Assembly (NCBI GenBank): GCA_014728985.1
Contig: WJKS01000082.1
Location: forward strand, 1-33,052
DNA from: Candidatus Aenigmatarchaeota archaeon
Lineage (GTDB): Archaea > Aenigmatarchaeota > Aenigmatarchaeia > CG10238-14
Direction: 5' to 3'
DNA length: 33,052 nucleotides
The notes under the pieces are model-generated. The model saw only the letters and a program-made list of their open reading frames with translations, was not told the origin of the DNA and made no database searches. The translations under genes and the position numbers were made by a program. Shown piece after piece: positions 9,501 to 17,393 of this stretch. Numbering within the stretch: position 1 is the first letter of the stretch; the number at the start of each line of letters is the position of its first letter.

Positions 9501-10991
9501 TTATTCTAATCCCCTTAAAGCAGCTTCCAGAAAGACCCTAAGATCCTTTATGTGAATTCTAATTTGTTTGGTAGAATCTCTGTTTCTGATAGTTACAGTA
9601 TCATCTTTCAAGGTATCATAGTCTATTGTAATTGCAAATGGGGTTCCTATCTCATCTGCACGGGCATATCTCTTACCAATAGAACCCGATTCATCGTAAA
9701 ATACGTCAAATCCCTCCTTTTTAAGGTCTTCTATCACATCCTGTGCCTTTTCTGGTAATCCGTCTTTTCTGACCAAAGGAAATACTCCTGCTAAATAAGG
9801 AGCTATCTTAGCTGGAAATTTAAACCAATCCCATCCTCTTTCTTTGTCTTCAACGTAATTATGAAGTAATATTCCCGCAACGGTTCTTTCAATACCAAAA
9901 GAGGGTTCAACTACATGTGGTAGAACCTTCCCCTTTTCTGTTTGCACGTCTAATTTAACGTTCGCATGCTTCATGTGACTTTTAAGGTCGTGGTCTGTTC
10001 TATAAGCGTTACCTACGGTTTCTTTCCATCCAAAATCAAATTTTATCTCCAGATCAAAATTACCCTCAGAATAATGTGGTGTCTCTTCTGGTAACATATG
10101 CCTGAATCTCAAAGCATCTTCCGGAATACCTAAGGATTTGTAAAATTCGAATTCTTTCGCTAAAAAGTATCCTATCCAGGGATCAGGTAGTATTCCTTTT
10201 TCAAATGCCTCTCCCACAGTTATTTTAATCATTTTACCCTTTTTCTGCTGGGCTTCTTGTGTTACTAGATTAATTTGAATGTCTTTTACTTCATCAAAAC
10301 GTTCACAGGATTTTTCTCGCGGGTCAATAAACATCTCTATCTCCATTTGACTAAATTCTCTTAGTCTCACGATAAAGTTCCTGGGAGATATCTCATTTCT
10401 GAATGAGTGCCCTACTTGAGCTATACCCATAGGTAGTTTAGATCGGGTTGTTCTGTAAACCCTGTTAAACGCAGTAAAGATGTTTTGGGCAGTTTCAGGT
10501 CTTAAATAACCTGTTTGGCCCCCAGTAGGTGAAATATCAGTTTTAAGCATTAGATTGAATACTCTAACATCCATTAGCCCCCCTTTACAGGATGGGCATT
10601 TTATCTTCTCCTTTTCAATTATTTTTGTCAGTTCCTTTGGTGTTTTTCCTTCAACGAATTTACCTGTCTTATCTTCAATCAGATGATCTGCACGATGAAT
10701 ACTTTTACATTTCTTACACTGTGCGATTGGATCTACAAATGATTCGAGATGTCCGGAAGCCTCGAGGACCTTTTCTGGAAGAACTGTAGAACCGTCAATT
10801 TCGAATATATTGCTGTGGCTTTTAACGAATTCTTCTCTCCAACTTTTTATTAATTTTTGTTTAAGAATGGTTCCAATCGGTCCATAATCAAAGAAACCTG
10901 AAACGCCTGAATAGATTTCAGCTGTTGGAAATATTATCCCTCTGGTTAGGCATACAGTTTGAACATCTTTTAATGTTGACATTGATCTCAC
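9501..10991 (-). CDS. glyS: Glycyl-tRNA synthetase (archaeal/eukaryotic dimeric type)
   Basis: Class II motifs: RGIIFPTAEIYSGVSGFFDYGPIGTILKQ, FRNEISPRNFIVRLREFSQMEIEMF, PSFGIERTVAGIL. Confidence 0.95.
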   Translation of the reverse strand: MRSMSTLKDVQTVCLTRGIIFPTAEIYSGVSGFFDYGPIGTILKQKLIKSWREEFVKSHSNIFEIDGSTVLPEKVLEASGHLESFVDPIAQCKKCKSIHRADHLIEDKTGKFVEGKTPKELTKIIEKEKIKCPSCKGGLMDVRVFNLMLKTDISPTGGQTGYLRPETAQNIFTAFNRVYRTTRSKLPMGIAQVGHSFRNEISPRNFIVRLREFSQMEIEMFIDPREKSCERFDEVKDIQINLVTQEAQQKKGKMIKITVGEAFEKGILPDPWIGYFLAKEFEFYKSLGIPEDALRFRHMLPEETPHYSEGNFDLEIKFDFGWKETVGNAYRTDHDLKSHMKHANVKLDVQTEKGKVLPHVVEPSFGIERTVAGILLHNYVEDKERGWDWFKFPAKIAPYLAGVFPLVRKDGLPEKAQDVIEDLKKEGFDVFYDESGSIGKRYARADEIGTPFAITIDYDTLKDDTVTIRNRDSTKQIRIHIKDLRVFLEAALRGLE

Positions 10992-11059
10992 ACTCCTACA
11001 AATATTTAGGATATATTCTTTTATAGTCTTTGAGAATTAAAAAAGAGCTTTATAATAAA

Positions 11060-11251
11060 TTACCCATGAACCTTAATTATCTTAGCCTTAATTTCGGACA
11101 TTCCGCCTGTAGGTTCAGCGAGGACATTATCACAAACTACACATTTTATTGTCTTAGAGGATTTATTAAAAATTATCTGTTCATTTTTACATTTAGAGCA
11201 GACTACTTCCAAAAATTTGCTTGTTGGTTGTTCTGATATCATAAATTTCAC
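11060..11251 (-). CDS. rps27e: 30S ribosomal protein S27e
   Basis: Zinc ribbon VVCSKCKNEQIIFNKSSKTIKCVVCDNVLAEPTGG. Confidence 0.92.
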   Translation of the reverse strand: MKFMISEQPTSKFLEVVCSKCKNEQIIFNKSSKTIKCVVCDNVLAEPTGGMSEIKAKIIKVHG

Positions 11252-11253
11252 CC

Positions 11254-11535
11254 TTATTTTTTAACTAATCTGAATTTTTTATTCCTAAATCCTTTACCTT
11301 TTGTATGTTTTTTACCACATACATCACATTTATACCTTAAATCAGTTCTCTTAACACTTTTTTCGTGACTTGGTTTAGGTCTGGGAAAACTTCCATAACC
11401 TTTTAATTTTCTTAAATATCTTCTCTGACCCTGTGCCATCTTTCTTCTGGGTTTTTTCTTTACTGGTTCTACCTTATGTTCTGTATGTTTTCTACAAAAT
11501 GGGCAGAAAACCCTTTGATTCTTTGGAACTTCCAT
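11254..11535 (-). CDS. rpl44e: 50S ribosomal protein L44e
   Basis: [23 protein letters not shown]...[32 protein letters not shown]. Confidence 0.93.
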   Translation of the reverse strand: MEVPKNQRVFCPFCRKHTEHKVEPVKKKPRRKMAQGQRRYLRKLKGYGSFPRPKPSHEKSVKRTDLRYKCDVCGKKHTKGKGFRNKKFRLVKK

Positions 11536-12090
11536 TTATTTCACCTTTTCAGCATTTCCTGATTTTATCATTAATTTTGCATTTTCAGAAGGTATTTTAG
11601 CCTCCTGTTCTGGTTCGAACGGGCCATATTTTCTCATATCAGATCCGACAAACTCAGGTATATCTTGTGTAAATTTAACCTTTTTAAACTTTACTTTTTC
11701 CTTACTCCCTTTACTTTTTTTCGTTAACATATTTAAAGTATTTTCCCTTTGGTATTTCAAAAGTTCAGTTAACTGGTCAAAGAATTTTTTTTCAATTTTA
11801 CTCAGATTTTGAGGCGGAACCCCGGTTCTAACCGAGAAAACAGCCTTTTCTAGTATTTTAGTTTCTCTCCTGTTGTAAATATCTTGAAGAACTCCCTGTA
11901 CATTTGAAAGCTCTCTCTGAGTAGAATTATCGCCTTTTTTCTTTGCAAGTTTCATTTTTCTTTCGAGATATTCTCTTGCCTTTTTATAGAAATCATCCGG
12001 AATCTGGGTCAATTTAGCTTCATATTTTTCTTTTCTTTGAATTTTTCTTATGTATTCAAAGGTTATGGCTTCTTCCTTTTCCGCGGGCAT
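11536..12090 (-). CDS. Archaeal GINS complex subunit (Gins51-like)
   Basis: N-terminal helical A domain (YIRKIQRKEKYEAKLTQIPDDFYKKAREYL) and C-terminal B domain (VKFTQDIPEFVGSDMRKYGPFEPEQEAKIPSENAKLMIKSGNAEKV); adjacent to primase and L44e/S27e. Confidence 0.85.
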   Translation of the reverse strand: MPAEKEEAITFEYIRKIQRKEKYEAKLTQIPDDFYKKAREYLERKMKLAKKKGDNSTQRELSNVQGVLQDIYNRRETKILEKAVFSVRTGVPPQNLSKIEKKFFDQLTELLKYQRENTLNMLTKKSKGSKEKVKFKKVKFTQDIPEFVGSDMRKYGPFEPEQEAKIPSENAKLMIKSGNAEKVK

Positions 12091-12160
12091 ACTATAGAAT
12101 TAGTATTGAATATTGAAATAGGTGATCAATTCTTTCACAGAGTTCTCAGAGAGCAAAGAA

Positions 12161-12167
12161 TTAAATA
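12161..12167 (+). promoter_or_regulatory. Archaeal TATA-like element for the ORF at 12196
   Basis: AAAGAATTAAATAT; TTAAATA lies ~28 nt upstream of ATG 12196, consistent with a leaderless transcript. Confidence 0.5.
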
Positions 12168-12195
12168 TTTTTACCTTTAATTATCAACTGATTTA

Positions 12196-12421
12196 ATGAT
12201 TTATAGTAAATACAGATGGGGGTATATTAAGTTTCTCAGTTAGGCATCCCGAATATCCTCAAGTAGACGCAGAAATTGGATTTGATTCTAGGGGAGCTAA
12301 TGTGAGAAGTTCTGGTGATGCTAGTTACGTGAAAACAGATACGGGGTTAGATATACTCCTTGCGGGAAATTTTAGAGTTATATATAGTTATGGAGGAAAT
12401 AGACCTATTCCACAAAGATAA
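12196..12421 (+). pseudogene. Apparently frameshifted small ORF (73 codons open from 12200, no start codon in that frame)
   Basis: ATG 12196 opens MIYSKYRWGYIKFLS then TAG 12241; the adjacent frame is open 12200-12421 (..NTDGGILSFSVRHPEYPQVDAEIGFDSRGANVRSSGDASYVKTDTGLDILLAGNFRVIYSYGGNRPIPQR*). Removing one G from the GGGGG run at 12218-12222 joins them. Not in the supplied ORF track. Confidence 0.55.
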
Positions 12422-12429
12422 GAACTTCC

Positions 12430-13728
12430 CTAATTATCGACTAAGTTTTTTTTATTCTGTTTATTCTTCAGTTTCCTAAAAACATAATTGACTGGGTTTT
12501 TTAATCCCTCACAACAATCATCCTTCACATTCCCAAGTACGGATTTGTAATAATTATCTCTGTCACAGTTAGGGGGTAGTAGATTTCTTGGTTGTCTTTT
12601 ATGCCATCTCAGTTGCGTACCAATATATCTCTTGGATAATGGTCTCTTGTTTTTTTGATTCCATTGCTCAAGTTCCTTTTCAATTTCCTCCCACGACCAT
12701 CCCATATTTTTGAGAAAAGTTATCAAAACAAAAACAGCCCTCTTTCTCCCATCAGATAGCCCCTGGAGCAGTTGATGGATACATGGAGGAAAATATTTCT
12801 TTGGAACTCTCTTTAATTTTCTTCTGGGTCCTTTATACTCAACTTTTTCTTGTTGTGTGCTATACTTTTCAGACCAATCTAATGCCTCAGTGATTAAACC
12901 CGTCGCTTCTGCTAGAACGGGCTCTTCTAATAGAAAATTATTTTCTACTTTGACTCTAAAAGGTTCTGCGTCTTTTTTCTGAAAACCATCTAATTCTTTC
13001 AAACTCAGGGGAAAACTAACTAAAAGAGATTTTTCGTGAAGACTATATGGTAAACGGAACATATGACGGGAAGAAGCCACCATACTGTCCACTTCCACCA
13101 GCTTCAGAGGGTTTATACCTTCTTCATCTATACATTCCTGAATGGTTTTATCCACCCTTTCCACCAACTTCAATGGGTTATCAAGTTCAAGAAACCTCTC
13201 TCTGAGTGTTTTTTTAATATAGCTTTTCAAATATTCTATTATTGCTTTGGCAGCTTCCGGGTATAGATTTTCAATCTTTTTATCATCAATTTTCCCTGGG
13301 AACGATTCAAAAGGAACCCCTATATGAAATCCTTTACCACCAGTATACTTGATTGAATAACTCTTTAATCCGTGGTCTTCCAATCCCTCACAAATAGTTT
13401 TAACGGTTATTTTTGAAAGTTCAAAGTCTGGGCAATCAGGATCAAGTATTAAGTCCCATCCTATTCTGAGATCGCTCATTTCTTTTATAGGCATTCCTGA
13501 TTCAAGTCTCATGGGGCTAGACCATCTTTCAACTGATCCGTGAAAACTTACTACTCCTTTCTTGACCATTTCAATTATATCATTTGGATAATTGAGAACG
13601 TTAGGTCTTTTGTCAAAATTACCATTATCATAAACTCCTACTATTTCCCTATTTTTGGCTATCTCTAATAAAACATTTTGAACACTCTTTTGGGAGTAAT
13701 ATTTCCAGACTTTCAAGGAGTTGCTCAT
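12430..13728 (-). CDS. Single-chain DNA primase: PriS catalytic domain fused to PriL C-terminal Fe-S-like domain
   Basis: PriS-like WDLILDPDCPDFE and IKYTGGKGFHIGVPFESFPG; C-terminal PriL-CTD-like PPCIHQLLQGLSDGRKRAVFVLITFLKNMGW...PPNCDRDNYY...DDCCEGLKNPVNYVF with four Cys. Confidence 0.85.
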   Translation of the reverse strand: MSNSLKVWKYYSQKSVQNVLLEIAKNREIVGVYDNGNFDKRPNVLNYPNDIIEMVKKGVVSFHGSVERWSSPMRLESGMPIKEMSDLRIGWDLILDPDCPDFELSKITVKTICEGLEDHGLKSYSIKYTGGKGFHIGVPFESFPGKIDDKKIENLYPEAAKAIIEYLKSYIKKTLRERFLELDNPLKLVERVDKTIQECIDEEGINPLKLVEVDSMVASSRHMFRLPYSLHEKSLLVSFPLSLKELDGFQKKDAEPFRVKVENNFLLEEPVLAEATGLITEALDWSEKYSTQQEKVEYKGPRRKLKRVPKKYFPPCIHQLLQGLSDGRKRAVFVLITFLKNMGWSWEEIEKELEQWNQKNKRPLSKRYIGTQLRWHKRQPRNLLPPNCDRDNYYKSVLGNVKDDCCEGLKNPVNYVFRKLKNKQNKKNLVDN

Positions 13729-13780
13729 GAATTGTTATTGGAGATTAAGGAATAAATTGGTTAAGTAAAATCCGTGAAAT

Positions 13781-14434
13781 TTAGTCTGATTTCTTTGAAA
13801 AATAAAACCAAAAAAATAACCTACCTAGAATGTATCCCATTAAATGAGCAGCTATAGAATACACAAAACCGTAATTAAAATTCAAAATCAAGAAGGAAAA
13901 AACAAAAGAACCAATAAAAGCTGCTGTAACATGGAATAAAGCTATTCTTCCTGCTATCAATAGAAGAGGTACGTGAATTAATGCAAAGGTAACTGAAAAT
14001 AATATAATTACTCTTCCATAAGATAACCCACTACTGACTAGCATTTGGAGTAAAACCATTATTGTTATCTGTTGTAAGATTATATCAAAAAACTTGGTAA
14101 TAATAAATCTATGATTAAAATCCAGAAAATATGTACTTTTATGTCTTTTTAACATCTTCTCGGGAATGGGGAATTTCTTTTTAAATAACTTTGGTGAGGG
14201 CAAGAGGATTAAACCCATGTATAATAAGCTTATGAAGGGATTTAATGTGAAATTTTGAAAATAATGATTTAATGAGTCTTTATATATGAAAAAAACCGCG
14301 ACTGAAAGTATGAGGTAATATACAGAGAGAAGGTAAAATTTGTTATGATAATCAATTCCCTTCTTTTGGAGTAATGTACCACCTAAGGCAAATATACCGA
14401 AAATAGCGAGTACTCCTAATATCCCAATTAACAT
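13781..14434 (-). CDS. Multi-pass membrane protein, possibly a degenerate CPBP (Abi)-like family member
   Basis: Several hydrophobic helices; FALIHVPLL and AAHLMGYILG resemble CPBP FxxxH and HxxxN/G motifs; no clear EExxxR motif. Confidence 0.5.
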   Translation of the reverse strand: MLIGILGVLAIFGIFALGGTLLQKKGIDYHNKFYLLSVYYLILSVAVFFIYKDSLNHYFQNFTLNPFISLLYMGLILLPSPKLFKKKFPIPEKMLKRHKSTYFLDFNHRFIITKFFDIILQQITIMVLLQMLVSSGLSYGRVIILFSVTFALIHVPLLLIAGRIALFHVTAAFIGSFVFSFLILNFNYGFVYSIAAHLMGYILGRLFFWFYFSKKSD

Positions 14435-14538
14435 TGTCTCAGGATAGAATTAGTTTTTCCAGATAAAATAATTTTTATGTAAAATGGAGTTAGGTTCGAA
14501 AAAAAAGTTAAGACCAAGGAAAATATTTTACAAACCAA

Positions 14539-14814
14539 TTAACCCGTAACTTTTCTTACTATATAATCTTCTTCAAATATCTGGGGACCATGTACATATG
14601 GTACATTAACTAAATACAGTGGAATATGAGTCAGAACTGATGGATGGGCTTCTAATACTTGGAATTCCCTTCCATGTCCTTTTGTAGCAAGCATATCCAC
14701 AAAAGCTCCGGTCATTTCAACTCTATCTCCTGGACTATAATTGAATGGGACCGGTTCATCGCCTACACATGTACTTGGACCTTGATAACCACAAATTCTG
14801 CATGTTCTTTTCAT
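14539..14814 (-). CDS. Small orphan protein with N-terminal CxxC-x6-C
   Basis: MKRTCRICGYQGPSTCVGDEP...; 91 aa, no family recognised. Confidence 0.6.
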   Translation of the reverse strand: MKRTCRICGYQGPSTCVGDEPVPFNYSPGDRVEMTGAFVDMLATKGHGREFQVLEAHPSVLTHIPLYLVNVPYVHGPQIFEEDYIVRKVTG

Positions 14815-14923
14815 GAGATAATATTTTGAAAATGAATTTTAATAGATTATTCGAGTAATATGTTGTTATAAAATAGTAGTCACGATATGGAAAAGATTAA
14901 TACTTTATTGACTTTTTAATTGT

Positions 14924-15349
14924 ATGATTTATAGGAAATGGGGTTCTATATTGAGATATGAAGGAGATTTGGGAAAATTAAGGTCAATAGAACCCCAAGT
15001 GATTGGTATAGAAACAAGAGGAGTACCATGTGCTGGAAATTTAATGGTATTCCTACCTTCAAGTGGAAGATTTTTAGGTTGTGATCCCCATAATGATGAA
15101 CCAGTCTTTCAGGAGGGATATGACCCAGAAGCACCCACTATTTTATGTGATCATACTGTAGTTACAGGGAGAACATTTTCAAGAGTTTTAAATCAGCATT
15201 TAAAGAATGGAGGAGACCCTGAAAATACTTTTCTATGTGTAGGTATACCCGGACTTCTCTACCTTGGTTCCACTCCATGTGTTGTTGATTTATTTTTCAG
15301 ATCTGCTGAAGATGAATATAAAGAAGGAATTATGAGTCATTATTGTTAA
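14924..15349 (+). CDS. Small phosphoribosyltransferase-like protein (141 aa)
   Basis: VIGIETRGVPCAGNLM plus PRPP-loop-like TILCDHTVVTGRTFSRVLNQHLKNGG...FLCVGIPG. Confidence 0.5.
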   Translation: MIYRKWGSILRYEGDLGKLRSIEPQVIGIETRGVPCAGNLMVFLPSSGRFLGCDPHNDEPVFQEGYDPEAPTILCDHTVVTGRTFSRVLNQHLKNGGDPENTFLCVGIPGLLYLGSTPCVVDLFFRSAEDEYKEGIMSHYC

Positions 15350-15468
15350 ATTCATTTTTCATTGTCATTAATCTTTGATTATCTTCCCCTATTGATTTAT
15401 GAAAAAATCCCAGTCAAACTTAAATTCTTAAACATTAAACCCTAATAAATGAAAGATAAGGTGAATTA

Positions 15469-15732
15469 ATGGGAAATGTAAGAACAAGCCATATAAAAAT
15501 ACTCTCGGAAAGGTTAATAGAACTACATCCAGATAAATTTTCCGAAGATTATGATAAAAATAAAGAAAATCTGGATGGTTTAATGACCTTTGATTCAAAA
15601 ACTATTCGAAATAAAGTGGCCGGTTATATTACACATAGCGTTGATAAACTGAAAAAACTTGATTCTCTTAAAGTAACTTACCAAAATCCTGAACCAGATA
15701 AAAAGAAAAAGAAAAAACGTAAAAGGAGTTAA
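15469..15732 (+). CDS. rps17e: 30S ribosomal protein S17e
   Basis: MGNVRTSHIKILSERLIELHPDKFSEDYDKNKENL...SKTIRNKVAGYITHSV followed by a basic tail. Confidence 0.85.
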   Translation: MGNVRTSHIKILSERLIELHPDKFSEDYDKNKENLDGLMTFDSKTIRNKVAGYITHSVDKLKKLDSLKVTYQNPEPDKKKKKKRKRS

Positions 15733-16514
15733 ATAAACTCGTAACTTACACTAACAGTTGCACTTACCTCTATCATTCCTGGACTAATTTCGGTTGTTAT
15801 ATCCTTTGCTTCTCCTGATACTGCAGCTTCCATTGTATAACTTCTGTATACAGGTTGATAATAACTGGATTCACTTGCTCTCAAAACTCCATCTAATTTA
15901 ACTCCTAATCCATCAGCAATTGAATTTGCTTTACTTTCTGCGTTCTTTGACGCTTCTTTTAATGCTTCAGTCCTGTATTCAGATTGTTTTTCATCTGTGA
16001 GCCCAAAACTGACTCCTTGGAACCTATTAGCACCTGCCGAAGCTGCCGCATCAATTACTTTACCCACATTTTCAAGGTCGGTAGTTTTAACCTTTATCAT
16101 TTGAGTGGTCTTGTAGGAGATAACTTCATAATAGTTTTCTTCACTTCTCCAGTTTCTTATCGGTTGAACACTGTATTGATATGTTTTAATATCGTCTTTA
16201 TTGATTCCATTTGCTCTTAGAGCAGACATAACATTTTCCATTATCTCTGCGTTTGTTTGCTGTGATTCCAATGCTGTATCTTCTTGGGTTTCAACTCCAA
16301 GGATTATTTCTGCTTTATTTGGATCTACTGAAAGGATTGACTGTCCTGTTACTTGTATACTATTTTCAGGTTCAGAAGTACCAGTATTACCAGTTATCTT
16401 TCCTTCTAAGTTCACGTTGACTGGTTTCAATACAACTAGACCTGCCATCCCTATTAACCCTAATACCAATAGCACAACTATTAGATTTTCAGCCTTTAGT
16501 TTCATTTTTATCAC
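15729..16514 (-). CDS. SIMPL (DUF541) domain secreted/membrane-anchored protein
   Basis: N-terminal hydrophobic anchor; SVDPNKAEIILGVETQEDTALESQQTNAEIMENVMSALRANGINKDDIKTYQYSVQP; VSATVSVSYEFI. Confidence 0.85.
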   Translation of the reverse strand: MIKMKLKAENLIVVLLVLGLIGMAGLVVLKPVNVNLEGKITGNTGTSEPENSIQVTGQSILSVDPNKAEIILGVETQEDTALESQQTNAEIMENVMSALRANGINKDDIKTYQYSVQPIRNWRSEENYYEVISYKTTQMIKVKTTDLENVGKVIDAAASAGANRFQGVSFGLTDEKQSEYRTEALKEASKNAESKANSIADGLGVKLDGVLRASESSYYQPVYRSYTMEAAVSGEAKDITTEISPGMIEVSATVSVSYEFI

Positions 16515-16598
16515 TAAGAATGATTTGGATGAGTAAGTTTAAAAGATACTAGGTTTTTGTAAGGTAGTAACCGAACTTCCTTATTCATTAAAAGTAGA

Positions 16599-16895
16599 TT
16601 AGTATATTATACGTTTATTATCCCTTATTACAATGACACCTTTTTTTGTCAATGGTTCAGTGTACTCATCGATGCACGCGCCTGGTTCGCCATAACATCC
16701 TTCCATAATGACGGTATCACCGGGATTGAACATTGAAGCGACTACTTCTGGAGGAACGGTAGAGTATACTAAAACTCCTCCTTTCTGTGAAATGTATCTT
16801 AACACCCTCTGATATCTACTAGGGTCTCCACCACGGTTTCCCTTCATATCCTCCTCTAGGATATCTGGATGTATTATTAAACGTGTTTTTACCAT
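16599..16895 (-). CDS. Small orphan protein (98 aa)
   Basis: Complete ORF in an intergenic gap; contains FNPGDTVIMEGCYGEPGACIDEY; no family recognised. Confidence 0.6.
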   Translation of the reverse strand: MVKTRLIIHPDILEEDMKGNRGGDPSRYQRVLRYISQKGGVLVYSTVPPEVVASMFNPGDTVIMEGCYGEPGACIDEYTEPLTKKGVIVIRDNKRIIY

Positions 16896-16936
16896 ACTTA
16901 TGATAAATTAGAACTGAATTTTTAATATGTAAATGA

Positions 16937-16944
16937 TTTATAAA
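16937..16944 (+). promoter_or_regulatory. TATA box upstream of the structured RNA candidate
   Basis: TTTATAAA ending 22 nt before G16967, near standard archaeal TATA-TSS spacing. Confidence 0.5.
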
Positions 16945-16966
16945 CTTCTAAGAGTGTTCTTTATTT

Positions 16967-17036
16967 GGGTCACGATGAAGAGACCATCCCAGACTGACCG
17001 AAAGGGAGGAAGACGGAGGTAGCTCTTGAGTGACCC
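16967..17036 (+). ncRNA. Candidate structured ncRNA with k-turn-like (box C/D-like) terminal motif
   Basis: Perfect 7-bp terminal stem GGGTCAC(16967-16973)/GTGACCC(17030-17036), inner AGAG/CTCT, ACC/GGT and TCCC/GGGA pairings; GATGA opposite TGA next to the stem; CTGA at 16994-16997; about 57% GC (40/70 by hand count) in AT-rich surroundings; TATA box upstream. Confidence 0.6.
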
Positions 17037-17071
17037 ACTTTATCACTTAAAAGTAACCAAAAAAAGAAAGA

Positions 17072-17079
17072 TTTAAATA
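17072..17079 (+). promoter_or_regulatory. TATA box for the small ORF at 17103
   Basis: AAAGATTTAAATAG with TTTAAATA ending 24 nt before ATG 17103 (leaderless arrangement). Confidence 0.55.
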
Positions 17080-17102
17080 GTTGAAATATATTTATCCTGA
17101 AT

Positions 17103-17393
17103 ATGAGTACCCTTGAAGCAAACGGTAAAAGAATCGTTTGGGGAATATATGGATTTCCACCAAGACCACATATGGTATTAAAAGTTGGTGAGAGTCCAGA
17201 TTCATATGGGACCGTTAGTTTATTTTATGGTGATGAGGAAGTTCCTATAGATTGTTTCCACTGCCGTGATACTGGAAATGAAACCCATCAGGTTGATCAC
17301 GTAGGAACTGATACATTTTCTATTAGAACAAGATTTTGGTTACCTAGGGTGGCTGTTAGAGCAGGAAGATATAGTGCTCAATATGAACTTTAA
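17103..17393 (+). CDS. Small orphan protein (96 aa)
   Basis: ORF with good upstream TATA box; MSTLEANGKRIVWGIYGFPPRPHMVLKVGESPDSYG...; no family recognised. Confidence 0.6.
   Translation: MSTLEANGKRIVWGIYGFPPRPHMVLKVGESPDSYGTVSLFYGDEEVPIDCFHCRDTGNETHQVDHVGTDTFSIRTRFWLPRVAVRAGRYSAQYEL

Noticed and set aside
16967-17036. tRNA or hammerhead ribozyme at the GC-rich island (7-bp terminal stem; CTGACCGAAA)
   Set aside because: No T-arm GGTTCRA or anticodon arm; the hammerhead core CUGANGA...GAAA spacing is not met.
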